Assembly (NCBI GenBank): GCA_021779535.1
Contig: JAJYAM010000007.1
Span: 1 to 64,000, forward strand
Origin: Pseudomonadota bacterium
GTDB taxonomy: Bacteria > Pseudomonadota > Gammaproteobacteria > Steroidobacterales > Steroidobacteraceae
DNA length: 64,000 nt
Reading direction: 5' to 3'
In this document: positions 50,465 through 61,234 of the stretch, in pieces
Position numbering within the stretch: the first letter of the stretch is position 1
Layout: the number at the start of each line of letters is the position of its first letter
Translations under genes and position numbers: made by a program
The notes under the pieces: generated by a model
The model's database searches: none
What the model was told of the DNA's origin: nothing
What the model saw: the letters and a program-made list of their open reading frames with translations, nothing else

Positions 50465-52802
50465 GCGCGCCCCGCCGGCGTCCGCCCGAGCGTCGCGCGC
50501 CGCGGCCGGTGCGCTGCGGCTCCGGCTGGTCCAGCAACTCGAAGTCCACCTGGCGCTGCGCGAGGTCGACCACGCGCAGCCGCACGCGCACCGGATCCCC
50601 CATCCGCAAGCGTCGCCCGGTCGAGCGTCCGACGAGCCCGAGCCCGCCATCGTCGAGCTGCCAGTAATCGCCGGGTATCGCGGTCACGTGGACCAGTCCG
50701 TCGATCGGCATCTCCTTCAGCTGCACGAACAGGCCGAACTCCAGCGCGCTGGTGATCGTCGCATCGAACGCCTCGCCGACGCGCGGGCGCAGGTACAGGC
50801 ACTTCAGGTACCCGAGCACCTCGCGCGAGGCTTCATCGGCCCGCCGCTCACGCTGCGAGCTCTCGCGACCGAGCGACTGCAGTTCCTCGACCCCGTAGCG
50901 GTGGCCGGACGGGCTCGACGGCGCGGTCGACGCCTTGAGCGCGCGATGCACCAGCAGGTCCGGATAGCGGCGGATCGGCGACGTGAAGTGCGCGTACTCG
51001 GTGAGCGCGAGGCCGAAGTGGCCGATGTTGGTCTGCTGGTAGACCGCCTGCGCGAGCGCACGGATCACGAGACCCTCGAGCAGCGCCCCGTCCGGCCGGT
51101 CGACGAGCCGTTCGATCAGCATCCGGAACTCGTTCGCGGTCGGCTCCTCGGAGAACGGCGCGCCGATCTTCAGCGCGTTCATGATCCGGCGCAGCTCGTC
51201 GACGCGCTTCTCCTCCGGACGGCCGTGCACGCGGTACAGGCTTCGGGTCTGCGTGAGACGCAGCGCGGTCGCCGCCTGGACGTTCGCCGCGATCATGCAT
51301 TCCTCGATCAGCCGGTGCGCGTCGGTGCGCACGACGGTGTGGAAACCCTCGATCGCGCCGTCGGCGCCGATCCGGGCCTTGACCTCGCCGCCACGGAAAT
51401 CGAGCGCGCCACGCGCGTCGCGCGCCGCCTTCAGCGCGCCGAACAGCGAGTGCAGCGCGCGCAGCGATGCGGCGACGGCGTCACCGAGCCGGGGCGCGCC
51501 GGGCGCATTCGGGTCCTCGAGGAACGCCCACGCGCCTTCGTAGGTCAGGCGTTCGTGCGACCGGATCACCGCCTCGTAGAAGCGCGCCTTGCCGAGCGCG
51601 CCGGTCTTGCCGACGCGCATGTCGCAGACATAGGCGAGCCGGTCGACCCGCGGCATCAGCGAACACAGGTGGTTCGACAGATGTTCCGGCAGCATCGGGA
51701 ATACGCGGTCCGGGAAATACACCGAGGTCGCGCGCGCGCGCGCCTCGAGGTCGATCGCGTCGCCGACGCGCACGTAGTTCGAGACGTCGGCGATCGCGAC
51801 GACGAGGCGCCAGCCGCCGCCCCGCAGCGGCTCGGCGTAGACCGCGTCGTCGAAGTCGCGTGCGTCCTCCCCGTCGATCGTGACCAGCGGCAGATCGCGC
51901 AGGTCCTCGCGCCCCGCGCAGTCGGCGGACGTGACCTGCGGTCCGAAACGGTTCGCGGCGGCGTTGACCGCCGCCGGAAACCGCTCCGGCAAGTCGTGGC
52001 GCAGCAGCGCGAGGCGGGCCGCCAGATCGGCGGGCCGAAGATCGCGCAGCACCTCGACGACCCGGCCGCGCGCCGCGATCTCGCCGAGCGGTCGCTTGGT
52101 GACCTCGACGATGACGTAGTCGTCATCGGATGCGCCGCCGCGATCCGCGAACGGCACTTCGACCCCGTACCAATGGCCGGGATCCTCGGGCGCGACCCGG
52201 CCGTGGGCGGGGCCCGTGTGCCAGATCCCGCCGAGCTTCATCGGTGCGTCCGCGATGCGGCGAATCAGGCGCGCGAGCGGACGGCCGCGCTCGTTGACGC
52301 CGACGACGCGCACCTCGACCCGGTCGTTGTGCATCAGCGTCGCCGCGTCGACGCGCGCGAGCGCGATCCACGTGCCGCCGTCGTCCGGCACGACGGTGAC
52401 CTCGCCGCTCGCGCGCCCGCGCACCCGACCGGCGACCCGCTCTCCCGACCCCACGCTCGCGTAACCGGTGGCGGTGAGCACCGCCTGCCCGTCGCGCACC
52501 ATCGCCGCGAGCCGCTTGTCGAGCGCGTCGCGCTCCGACTGCACCGTGATGCCGAGGCGCCGCGCGATGCGGTCGGTGCTGAGCGGCTCCGGTGCCTGCG
52601 CGAGATGCGAGAGCAGCAGCTCACGGCTCGCGATCGGTGCCGCGTAACGCGATTTCTCGAGCTCGAACTTCGGGTCCTGCGCCCGCCAGTCCGCGCCGGG
52701 CGGGTCGTCCGCGCCGGTCCCGCGCGGCCGGCCGGCGGCGCGCGCCGCTGCGTTCGCGCGCCGGCCGTTGCGCGGCCCGTGATCGCCGTTCTGATTCGTC
52801 AT
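50457..52802 (-). CDS. rnr: Ribonuclease R
   Basis: LVTIDGEDARDFDDAVYAEPL..PMLPEHLSNHLCSLMPRVDRLAYVCDM, C-terminal S1 domain; start chosen at MTNQNG. Confidence 0.96.
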   Translation of the reverse strand: MTNQNGDHGPRNGRRANAAARAAGRPRGTGADDPPGADWRAQDPKFELEKSRYAAPIASRELLLSHLAQAPEPLSTDRIARRLGITVQSERDALDKRLAAMVRDGQAVLTATGYASVGSGERVAGRVRGRASGEVTVVPDDGGTWIALARVDAATLMHNDRVEVRVVGVNERGRPLARLIRRIADAPMKLGGIWHTGPAHGRVAPEDPGHWYGVEVPFADRGGASDDDYVIVEVTKRPLGEIAARGRVVEVLRDLRPADLAARLALLRHDLPERFPAAVNAAANRFGPQVTSADCAGREDLRDLPLVTIDGEDARDFDDAVYAEPLRGGGWRLVVAIADVSNYVRVGDAIDLEARARATSVYFPDRVFPMLPEHLSNHLCSLMPRVDRLAYVCDMRVGKTGALGKARFYEAVIRSHERLTYEGAWAFLEDPNAPGAPRLGDAVAASLRALHSLFGALKAARDARGALDFRGGEVKARIGADGAIEGFHTVVRTDAHRLIEECMIAANVQAATALRLTQTRSLYRVHGRPEEKRVDELRRIMNALKIGAPFSEEPTANEFRMLIERLVDRPDGALLEGLVIRALAQAVYQQTNIGHFGLALTEYAHFTSPIRRYPDLLVHRALKASTAPSSPSGHRYGVEELQSLGRESSQRERRADEASREVLGYLKCLYLRPRVGEAFDATITSALEFGLFVQLKEMPIDGLVHVTAIPGDYWQLDDGGLGLVGRSTGRRLRMGDPVRVRLRVVDLAQRQVDFELLDQPEPQRTGRGARRSGGRRRGARG

Positions 52803-52917
52803 GTTCTCAATACTCCCGTGGCCGGCATTGCATCCGTCCGGCTCGATTCGATTCGATTGACAAGGCGCAGGGCTGTGCGTACATTTCGCGGCCTGCGCCG
52901 TAGGCGCGCCCCCTCGT

Positions 52918-53002
52918 GCCCAGGTGGCGGAACTGGTAGACGCGCTGGTTTCAGGTACCAGTGGAGAAATTCGTGGAGGTTCGAGTCCTCTCCTGGGCAC
53001 CA
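52918..53002 (+). tRNA. tRNA-Leu(CAG), CCA encoded
   Basis: GCCCAGGTGGCGGAACTGGTAGACGCGCTGGTTTCAGGTACCAG...GGTTCGAGTCCTCTCCTGGGCACCA; 7-bp acceptor stem, long variable arm. Confidence 0.96.
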
Positions 53003-53020
53003 CTCCTTGAGAACCCGTTG

Positions 53021-53040
53021 ACTATCAAATACTTGATGGT
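53021..53040 (+). terminator. AT-rich stem-loop downstream of tRNA-Leu (weak terminator candidate)
   Basis: ACTATCAA-atac-TTGATGGT, 8-bp stem with one G-U; only a weak T-rich stretch follows. Confidence 0.35.
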
Positions 53041-53176
53041 TGATTGAGCCTTCGCGGGTCGGCGCGCATCGGCGTCGACACCCGCCGGAGCGGACGGTCC
53101 GAGTCGGCAAGCGCCGGCGACCAGGCACCCGCGCAGTCTAACAGGAAACGGGATCGGCCGCGGCGTGTCGCGCGAG

Positions 53177-53641
53177 TCAAGCGGGATTCGCGTACAAAGC
53201 CGGCGACAAGGCCTCGTCGAGCGCCCCCTCGTCGAGGTGCACCAGGTCTTTCGGAATCTCGAGCACGACGGCCGCCTGGAGCGAGTGCGGCAAGACCGCG
53301 CGCAGCTGCCCGAGAAATCCCGGTTCGGCGACCAATGCGAGCCGCGTGAACTGCGCCCGAGCCTGCTCGAGCGCCGCGACGATGCGGTGCGCGAACACTT
53401 CGGCCTCGTGCTTCGACGGCGAGCGCTCGCCCTGCGTTCCGTGATGCGCGACCGCGCCGCGCCGCCCGCCGCCGGACGCATGGTCGAACACGCGGCCCGG
53501 ACGGTCGGACTTGAAGTCCCGGTCGTGCCAATGCGCCTGAGGGTCGTCGAGTTGCTCCACCAGACGCAAAGGCCCGCGAACCCGCGGCACCTCGTAGATG
53601 CGGGCCCGGGCACGGTCGGCGACGACGACGCGAAGACTCAT
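53177..53641 (-). CDS. Host attachment (Host_attach/baeRF-like) family protein
   Basis: MSLRVVVADRARARIYEVPRVRGPLRLVEQLDDPQAHWHDRDFKSDRPGRVFDHASGG. Confidence 0.8.
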   Translation of the reverse strand: MSLRVVVADRARARIYEVPRVRGPLRLVEQLDDPQAHWHDRDFKSDRPGRVFDHASGGGRRGAVAHHGTQGERSPSKHEAEVFAHRIVAALEQARAQFTRLALVAEPGFLGQLRAVLPHSLQAAVVLEIPKDLVHLDEGALDEALSPALYANPA

Positions 53642-53785
53642 GGCATGGAGCATACGATTCTCGCGGGGCCCGGTCATCGGGCCTGTCCGAACCGGCTTCC
53701 TGGAAACCCCGCATGACAGTGCGCGGGAATTCGGCGATCATTGGCCGGAACTCGATCGACACGCACTCCCGCACTGGATGGTCGG

Positions 53786-54133
53786 ATGCAAAAATCCCTG
53801 CAGATCACGTTTCGCCACATGCCCGCATCACCCGCCGTCGAGGCCAAGGCCCGCGAACTGCTCGAGCGCCTCGAGCGGATCCACTCGCAGATCGTCGGGT
53901 GCCACGTGACGATCGACACGCCGGACGCGCATCAAAACAAGGGCGCGCCGTTCGTGATCAAGATCGACATCGAGGTGCCCGGACGCACCGTGCACGTCGA
54001 CAGCGCCAAGCACCCGCATCCGGAGGACGTGGACGCCTACCTCGCGCTCCGGCATGCGTTCGACACCGCCCGCCGCCTCCTCGACGAACTCGCGCAGAAG
54101 CGGCACGCGCAGGACCATCGCCTGGAGGGTTGA
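53786..54133 (+). CDS. HPF/RaiA family ribosome-associated protein
   Basis: MQKSLQITFRHMPASPAVEAKARELLERLERIHSQIVGCHVTIDTPDAHQNKG..FVIKIDIEVPGRTVHVD. Confidence 0.85.
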   Translation: MQKSLQITFRHMPASPAVEAKARELLERLERIHSQIVGCHVTIDTPDAHQNKGAPFVIKIDIEVPGRTVHVDSAKHPHPEDVDAYLALRHAFDTARRLLDELAQKRHAQDHRLEG

Positions 54134-54155
54134 TCGCAGCCGCCGCCGCGCGCGC

Positions 54156-54830
54156 TCAGCTCGCCGCCGGCGGCGCCGCGGATCGCGCACGCAGCAGGTC
54201 GATCACCTCACGATCGGTCGTCGGGTCGAACTGCTCATACCACTCCCCGACCGCGTTGAACGACGGCGGCACCTGCAGACAGACGACGCGATCGGCGTCG
54301 CGCCGCAAGGCGCGGCAGGCCTCGGGCGACGCGGTCGGCAGCGCGACGACGACGAATCCGGCATGCAACGCGCGCGCGACGGCGACCGCCGCACGCATCG
54401 ACGCGCCGGTCGCCGCACCGTCATCGACCAGGAGCACCGTCCTCCCCTCGAGCGCGAGCGGCGGCGAGTTCGCGCGATAGAGGTGCTCGCGCCGCGCGAG
54501 TTCCGCCCGCTCGCGCTCGACGGTCGCGTCGAGCATCCGCCGATCGCCCGCGAACCAGCCGCCGACCTCCGGGTTGCGCACGACGACGCCCGCCGCGATC
54601 GCGCCGATCGCGAGTTCCGGCTGGCCCGGCGCGCCGAGCTTGCGGACGACGAGCACGTCGAGGGGCAGCTCGAGCGCGGCCGCGATCGCGTGCGCGACCG
54701 GCACGCCGCCGCGCGGCAGGCCGAGCACGAGCGCGTCGGGACGCCGCGCATACTCGCCGAGCCGCGCCGCGAGCGCGCGGCCGGCCTCGGTCCGATCGTG
54801 AAACACGCGCAAGCGCCCGACCTCGTGCAT
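54156..54830 (-). CDS. Phosphoribosyltransferase family protein
   Basis: LGLPRGGVPVAHAIAAALELPLDVLVVRKLGAPGQPELAIGAIA..VLLVDDGAATGASMRAAV (PRPP-binding loop). Confidence 0.9.
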   Translation of the reverse strand: MHEVGRLRVFHDRTEAGRALAARLGEYARRPDALVLGLPRGGVPVAHAIAAALELPLDVLVVRKLGAPGQPELAIGAIAAGVVVRNPEVGGWFAGDRRMLDATVERERAELARREHLYRANSPPLALEGRTVLLVDDGAATGASMRAAVAVARALHAGFVVVALPTASPEACRALRRDADRVVCLQVPPSFNAVGEWYEQFDPTTDREVIDLLRARSAAPPAAS

Positions 54831-54907
54831 GTGTCGATTGTCCGCGCCGAAGCGCCTCCCGGCACTCGTGGAAATCCCCGAGCGGATCGCGCGCCCGCGC
54901 GGCGGCC

Positions 54908-56405
<1,498 letters not shown>

Positions 56406-56422
56406 GATCGCCCCCGCGACCG

Positions 56423-57295
56423 TCAGCGCCCGGTGCCGGGGTGAGAGAAATACTTGAAGTACTCGCCCTTCGGCGATACGACCAGCACGTCGCCGGGCGT
56501 GCCGATCGAGTCGCGATAGGCCTGCATGCTGCGGTAGAACGCATAGAACGACGGATCCTGCGAGTACGCGAGCGCGTAGGTCTGGCTGGCCTTGGCGTCG
56601 CCGGCGCCGCGGATCTCCTGCGCCTTCGCGCCCGCGGCCGCGAGGATCTCGGTCTGTTCCTTGCTCGCCTCGGCGCGCGTCGTCTCGGCCGACTCGAGCC
56701 CTTGCGCGCGCAGCTTCGCCGCCTGGGCCTTGAACGTCGCGCGCATCCGGTCGAACACCGAGTCGCGCACCTGGGAGGGCAGATCGATCTTGGTGATGCG
56801 CACGTCGACGATTCGCACGCCGAGCCCGCGCGCGGCCGGTGCCGCGGTCTTCATCATCGCGCGGGTGAACTCCGTCCGGTCGGCGGTGATCACCTGCGGC
56901 AAGGTGCGCTGGGTCACGACGCTCTTCATCGCGTCCTCGATCGTCTCCCCGAGACGCGCGTTCGCGACGTCCTCCGAGCCGCCGGTCGCCTCGTAATAGC
57001 GGCGCAGGTGCACGATGCGCCACTTCACGTAGAAGTCGACGTTCAGCTGCTCCTGCTCGTGGGTCAGGAACCGCTCGTCCGGGTAGAACTGGGTGAGCAC
57101 GCGCTCGTCGAACTTCGACACCTGATCGACGAGCGGCACCTTGAAGTGCAGGCCCGGCGCGAAATGCGTGTCGACGATCTCGCCGCCGACCGACTCGATC
57201 GCTCCCTGACCCTCGCTGACCGTGAAGACGCTCGCGCGCACCAGCAGCGCGAGCACCGCCGCGCCGATCAACGCGAAGAGCACGCGGTTGTGCAT
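56423..57295 (-). CDS. hflC: HflC protease modulator
   Basis: MHNRVLFALIGAAVLALLVRASVFTVSEGQGAI..GLHFKVPLVDQVSKFDERVLT. Confidence 0.95.
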   Translation of the reverse strand: MHNRVLFALIGAAVLALLVRASVFTVSEGQGAIESVGGEIVDTHFAPGLHFKVPLVDQVSKFDERVLTQFYPDERFLTHEQEQLNVDFYVKWRIVHLRRYYEATGGSEDVANARLGETIEDAMKSVVTQRTLPQVITADRTEFTRAMMKTAAPAARGLGVRIVDVRITKIDLPSQVRDSVFDRMRATFKAQAAKLRAQGLESAETTRAEASKEQTEILAAAGAKAQEIRGAGDAKASQTYALAYSQDPSFYAFYRSMQAYRDSIGTPGDVLVVSPKGEYFKYFSHPGTGR

Positions 57296-58440
57296 CAGCG
57301 TCCCCCTCCGCCATCGTGGGTCGGCGCATCCGCCGGCGCGGCTGCATCCGGCGGCGCCGGGAGCACGGCCTGCACCCGCACCGACCCGGTCGGCGTGGAC
57401 GACGACGACGACGAGTCCGCGGCCGGCGGCGCGGCCATCAGCTTGTCGAGCGGCAGGTAAATCAGGTTGGTGCCGTGCGAGGTCGTGACGACCACCTTGC
57501 GGGCGCGCGCGTACACCTCCTGCATCGTTTGCAGGTAGATCCGTTCGCGGGTGACCGCCGGCGCGCGCCGGTATTGCGCGAGCACGTCGTCGAAGCGCGC
57601 GGTATCGCCTTGTGCGAGCGCGACGACCCGCGCCTGGTAGGCCTCGGCATCCTGGATCGTCTTCGCCGCATCGCCCCGGGCGCGCGGCAGCAAGTCGTTG
57701 CGGTAGGCCTGCGCCTCCTGCTCGTAGCGCTGGCGGTCCTTGTCGGCCTTGATCGCGTCGCGCTGCGCGGCCTGGACCGGCTCCGGCACGTTGATGTCGG
57801 TCAGGTTCACGCTGACGACGTGGATCCCCATCCGGTAGCCGTCGAGCGTGCGCTGGATCAGCACGCGGGCGCGCTGCGGGATCGTCGGATCCATGGCGAG
57901 CGCCTGGTTCAGCGTCGCCTGGCCGATCACCTCGCGCATCGCGCTCTCGCAGACCTGCACCAGCGTCTCGTCGACGTCGCGCACCTGGAACAGGAGTTTC
58001 AGCGGATCGGGCTGGGTGTACTGGACCGCGGATTTCACCTCGACCAGGTTCGTGTCGGCGGTGAGCACGCTCTCGTCGTCGGTGATGCTGTAGACGCGCG
58101 AGACGTTGACGATGATCTTGCGCTCGATCGGCCACGGCCAGTGCCAGTTGTAGCCCGGCGACATCGTCGCGACGTACTTGCCGAACCGCAGGATCACGGC
58201 CCGCTGCTGCGCATCCACCCGGTAGAAGCCGCTCCCGAGCCACAGCCCGCCGATCGCGACGGCCAGGATCGCGAGCCCCCGCTTCCAGTCGATCGGCGGC
58301 TTGGCCGATGCGCCGGCGGGCTTGCGACCGAACAGTCCGCCGATCGCGCGCCGCGCCTTGCGCAGGATCTCGTCCAAGTCGCTCTGCGGACGCTGGCGAT
58401 TCCAGGGGTTGCGCTTCTCGCCGGGGTCGTTCCAAGCCAT
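57295..58440 (-). CDS. hflK: HflK protease modulator
   Basis: MAWNDPGEKRNPWNRQRPQSDLDE..GFYRVDAQQRAVILRFGKY. Confidence 0.95.
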   Translation of the reverse strand: MAWNDPGEKRNPWNRQRPQSDLDEILRKARRAIGGLFGRKPAGASAKPPIDWKRGLAILAVAIGGLWLGSGFYRVDAQQRAVILRFGKYVATMSPGYNWHWPWPIERKIIVNVSRVYSITDDESVLTADTNLVEVKSAVQYTQPDPLKLLFQVRDVDETLVQVCESAMREVIGQATLNQALAMDPTIPQRARVLIQRTLDGYRMGIHVVSVNLTDINVPEPVQAAQRDAIKADKDRQRYEQEAQAYRNDLLPRARGDAAKTIQDAEAYQARVVALAQGDTARFDDVLAQYRRAPAVTRERIYLQTMQEVYARARKVVVTTSHGTNLIYLPLDKLMAAPPAADSSSSSSTPTGSVRVQAVLPAPPDAAAPADAPTHDGGGGR

Positions 58441-58544
58441 CATGGACCTTAACAATAACGTTCGGGGCGTCCGCCACGGCAGCGTTCGATCGCGCCGTGC
58501 GGAGCGCGACATTCTAGGCAGCCGGAGCGTCGCTCACAAGTCGC

Positions 58545-59855
58545 TCACGCAACTCGCTTTTTCTCGCCGGACTGCCGATCCGGCGCATTCTCGGCGGGGA
58601 ACCCGTGTCGACCGGCGAGCGCGGCGAGGTCGTTCGCGTCGATCTCGACGTCGACGTCCCAACCGCCGTCATCGCGCTGCCGTTCCGCGCGCACCGCATC
58701 GCGACGGTACAGCTCGGAGCGCAGCGCCGCCGCGGACAGCGGCAACCGCAGCGTCCGAGCGACCCGATCCGGCTTCACCCACACGCCGATCGCGTCCCGC
58801 AGCTCCGCAAGCCCCGCACCGGTGACCGCGGAGCACCACACCTGGACCGGGCGGCCGTCCGCATCGCGCTCGATCCGCGCGGGCTCGCCGCTGCGATCGA
58901 TCTTGTTGAACACCAGCAGTTCGGGAATCTCGCCGGCGCCGATCCCGCGCAGCACCTCGCGGACCTGCGCGATGCGCTCGTGACGGGCCGGATCCGCCGA
59001 ATCGACCACGTGGAGCAACAGGTCGCTCTCGCGCGCCTCGAGCAGGGTCGAACGGAACGCCGCCACGAGTTCGTGGGGCAGCTCGCGCACGAATCCCACG
59101 GTATCCGCGAGCACGGTCTCGCCGACTCGCTCGAGACGCAGGCGCCGCACGGTCGGATCGAGGGTCGCGAACAGCTGGTTCGCGACGTAGGTCGACGATC
59201 CGGTGAGCGCGTTGAACAGCGTCGACTTGCCGGCGTTCGTGTAGCCCACCAAGGCGACGGTCGGCACCGGTACGTCGCGGCGTACCCGCCGGCCGGTATC
59301 GCGCTGCAACGCGAGCTTCTCGAGGCGTCCGCGCAAGGTGCGGATCCGCTTGCCGATCAAGCGCCGATCGGTCTCGAGCTGGGTCTCGCCCGGACCGCGC
59401 AGGCCGATACCGCCCTTTTGCCGCTCGAGGTGGGTCCAGCCCCGGACCAGCCGCGTCGACAGATGGGTCAGTTGCGCCAGTTCGACCTGGAGCTTGCCTT
59501 CGAAGCTGCGGGCACGTTGCGCGAAGATGTCGAGGATCAAGCCATTGCGGTCGATCACGCGGCGGCCGACGAGCTTCTCGAGGTTGCGCTCCTGGCTCGG
59601 CGACAGCGTCCGGTCGACCAGGACCACGTCGGCTTGGGCCTCCTCGGCGCAGGCCTTGATCTCTTCCGCCTTGCCGGAACCGACGAAGTACTTCGGATCG
59701 GGGCGCGGCCGCGTCGCGAGCACGACCCCGGCGCAATCGGTGCCCGCGGACCCGGCGAGTGCGCGAAACTCCTCGATGTCCGCGGGATCGACCGGCCGGC
59801 CGATCCCGACCCCGACCAGGACCGCGCGCTCGCCGCGCCCCGGACGGTCAAACAA
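58545..59855 (-). CDS. hflX: GTPase HflX
   Basis: FVGSGKAEEIK..LLDIFAQRARSFEGKLQVELAQLTHLSTRLVRGWTHLERQKGGIGLRGPGETQLETDRR. Confidence 0.97.
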   Translation of the reverse strand: MFDRPGRGERAVLVGVGIGRPVDPADIEEFRALAGSAGTDCAGVVLATRPRPDPKYFVGSGKAEEIKACAEEAQADVVLVDRTLSPSQERNLEKLVGRRVIDRNGLILDIFAQRARSFEGKLQVELAQLTHLSTRLVRGWTHLERQKGGIGLRGPGETQLETDRRLIGKRIRTLRGRLEKLALQRDTGRRVRRDVPVPTVALVGYTNAGKSTLFNALTGSSTYVANQLFATLDPTVRRLRLERVGETVLADTVGFVRELPHELVAAFRSTLLEARESDLLLHVVDSADPARHERIAQVREVLRGIGAGEIPELLVFNKIDRSGEPARIERDADGRPVQVWCSAVTGAGLAELRDAIGVWVKPDRVARTLRLPLSAAALRSELYRRDAVRAERQRDDGGWDVDVEIDANDLAALAGRHGFPAENAPDRQSGEKKRVA

Positions 59856-59873
59856 CGGTCGGGCGCTCGCGCA

Positions 59874-60131
59874 TCATTCGGCGATCGCTGGCTCGACGAT
59901 CTCGCCATCCTCTTCGGTCGGCAGGCGCACGTTGCGCGCCGGCACCACCGTGGAAATCGCGTGCTTGTAGACCATCTGGCTGACGCTATTGCGCAGCAAG
60001 ACCACGAACTGGTCGAACGAGTCGATCTGTCCCTGCAGCTTGATGCCGTTCACCAGGTAGATCGACACGGGCACCCGCTCCTTCCGGAGTGCGTTTAAAA
60101 ACGGGTCTTGCAGCGACTGACCACGGGCCAT
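59874..60131 (-). CDS. hfq: RNA chaperone Hfq
   Basis: [65 protein letters not shown]. Confidence 0.98.
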   Translation of the reverse strand: MARGQSLQDPFLNALRKERVPVSIYLVNGIKLQGQIDSFDQFVVLLRNSVSQMVYKHAISTVVPARNVRLPTEEDGEIVEPAIAE

Positions 60132-60295
60132 GAGTGAAGCTCCTTGTTGTTCGATGTCATTTGTCCGGTCGTGGCAGCAAACCGTGAAACCCGCGGCAAA
60201 TGCCGTTCAATCCTAGCACAGCGGCGCTCTCGCCAGGTCGCCGCGCACGCCGCCGACCCGCCCGGTCCGACGCGCCGAACCTCGAGCGCGTCGCG

Positions 60296-61234
60296 TCAAT
60301 CGCGCGCCTCGATCTCGGCCGCGACCGCGTCCTCGAGCGCCCGCACCGCGTTTTCGCGCAGGGGATCGAACCATCGGGCGCCGGCGCGCCGCCGGAGCCA
60401 GGTCCACTGGCGTTTGGCGAGCTGACGCGACGCCGCAATGCCCGCGTCGACCGCAACGTTCAGCGGCCGGAGGCCGTCCAAATGCTGCCACAACTGGCGA
60501 TATCCGACCGCGCGCATCGACGGATGTTCCCGGGTCAGGTCGCCGCGGTGATAAAAATGCCGGACCTCGTCCAAGAACCCCGCGCGCATCATCGCGTCGA
60601 ACCGGGCCGCGAGCGCCACGTGCAGTTCGGCGCGCCGCGCGGGCGCGACCGCGATCTGCAGGTATCGGACGTCCGCGAGCGCCGACCGGCGGCGCGACTG
60701 CAGCTCGCTGATCGTCGTGCCGGTCAGGCGGAACACTTCGATCGCCCGCTGGATGCGTTGCGGATCGTTCGCATGGATGCGCGCCGCGGCAGCCGGATCG
60801 ATCCGACGCAGTTCCTCGTGCATCGCCGCCCACCCGACGCGCGCCGCCTGCGCGTCGATCGCCGCGCGCAGATCGGGATCGCGTTCCGGCAGCTCCGCGA
60901 TGCCTTCGGTCAGCGCGTGAAAATAGAGCATCGTCCCGCCGACCAGCAACGGAATCCGCCCGCGCGCCCAGATCCCGCCGATCGCGCGTTCGGCATCGCG
61001 AACGAAATCGCCGGCCGAATAGCGCTCCGCCGGATCGCGGATGTCGACGAGGTGGTGCGGCACCTGCGCGCGCACCGCCGCGCCCGGCTTCGCGGTGCCG
61101 ATGTCCATCCCGCGATACACGAGCGCGGAGTCCACGCTGACGATCTCGAGCGGCAGGCGACCGGCCAGGCGCAGCGCGAGGTCGGTCTTGCCCGCGCCGG
61201 TCGGGCCCATCAGCAGTACCGCGACGCGCGGCAT
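60296..61234 (-). CDS. miaA: tRNA dimethylallyltransferase
   Basis: MPRVAVLLMGPTGAGKTDLALRLAGRLPLEIVSVDSALVYRGMDIGTAKP. Confidence 0.96.
   Translation of the reverse strand: MPRVAVLLMGPTGAGKTDLALRLAGRLPLEIVSVDSALVYRGMDIGTAKPGAAVRAQVPHHLVDIRDPAERYSAGDFVRDAERAIGGIWARGRIPLLVGGTMLYFHALTEGIAELPERDPDLRAAIDAQAARVGWAAMHEELRRIDPAAAARIHANDPQRIQRAIEVFRLTGTTISELQSRRRSALADVRYLQIAVAPARRAELHVALAARFDAMMRAGFLDEVRHFYHRGDLTREHPSMRAVGYRQLWQHLDGLRPLNVAVDAGIAASRQLAKRQWTWLRRRAGARWFDPLRENAVRALEDAVAAEIEARD

Noticed and set aside
49905-53021. 1038-aa plus-strand ORF antisense to rlmB and rnr
   Set aside because: Spans two confident opposite-strand genes and the tRNA-Leu; composition is that of a shadow ORF.
52918-53040. 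tRNA-Leu 3' end with an AT-rich stem-loop as an integration (att) site
   Set aside because: No integrase, no repeated tRNA 3' fragment noticed downstream, and neighbouring genes are ordinary chromosomal ones.
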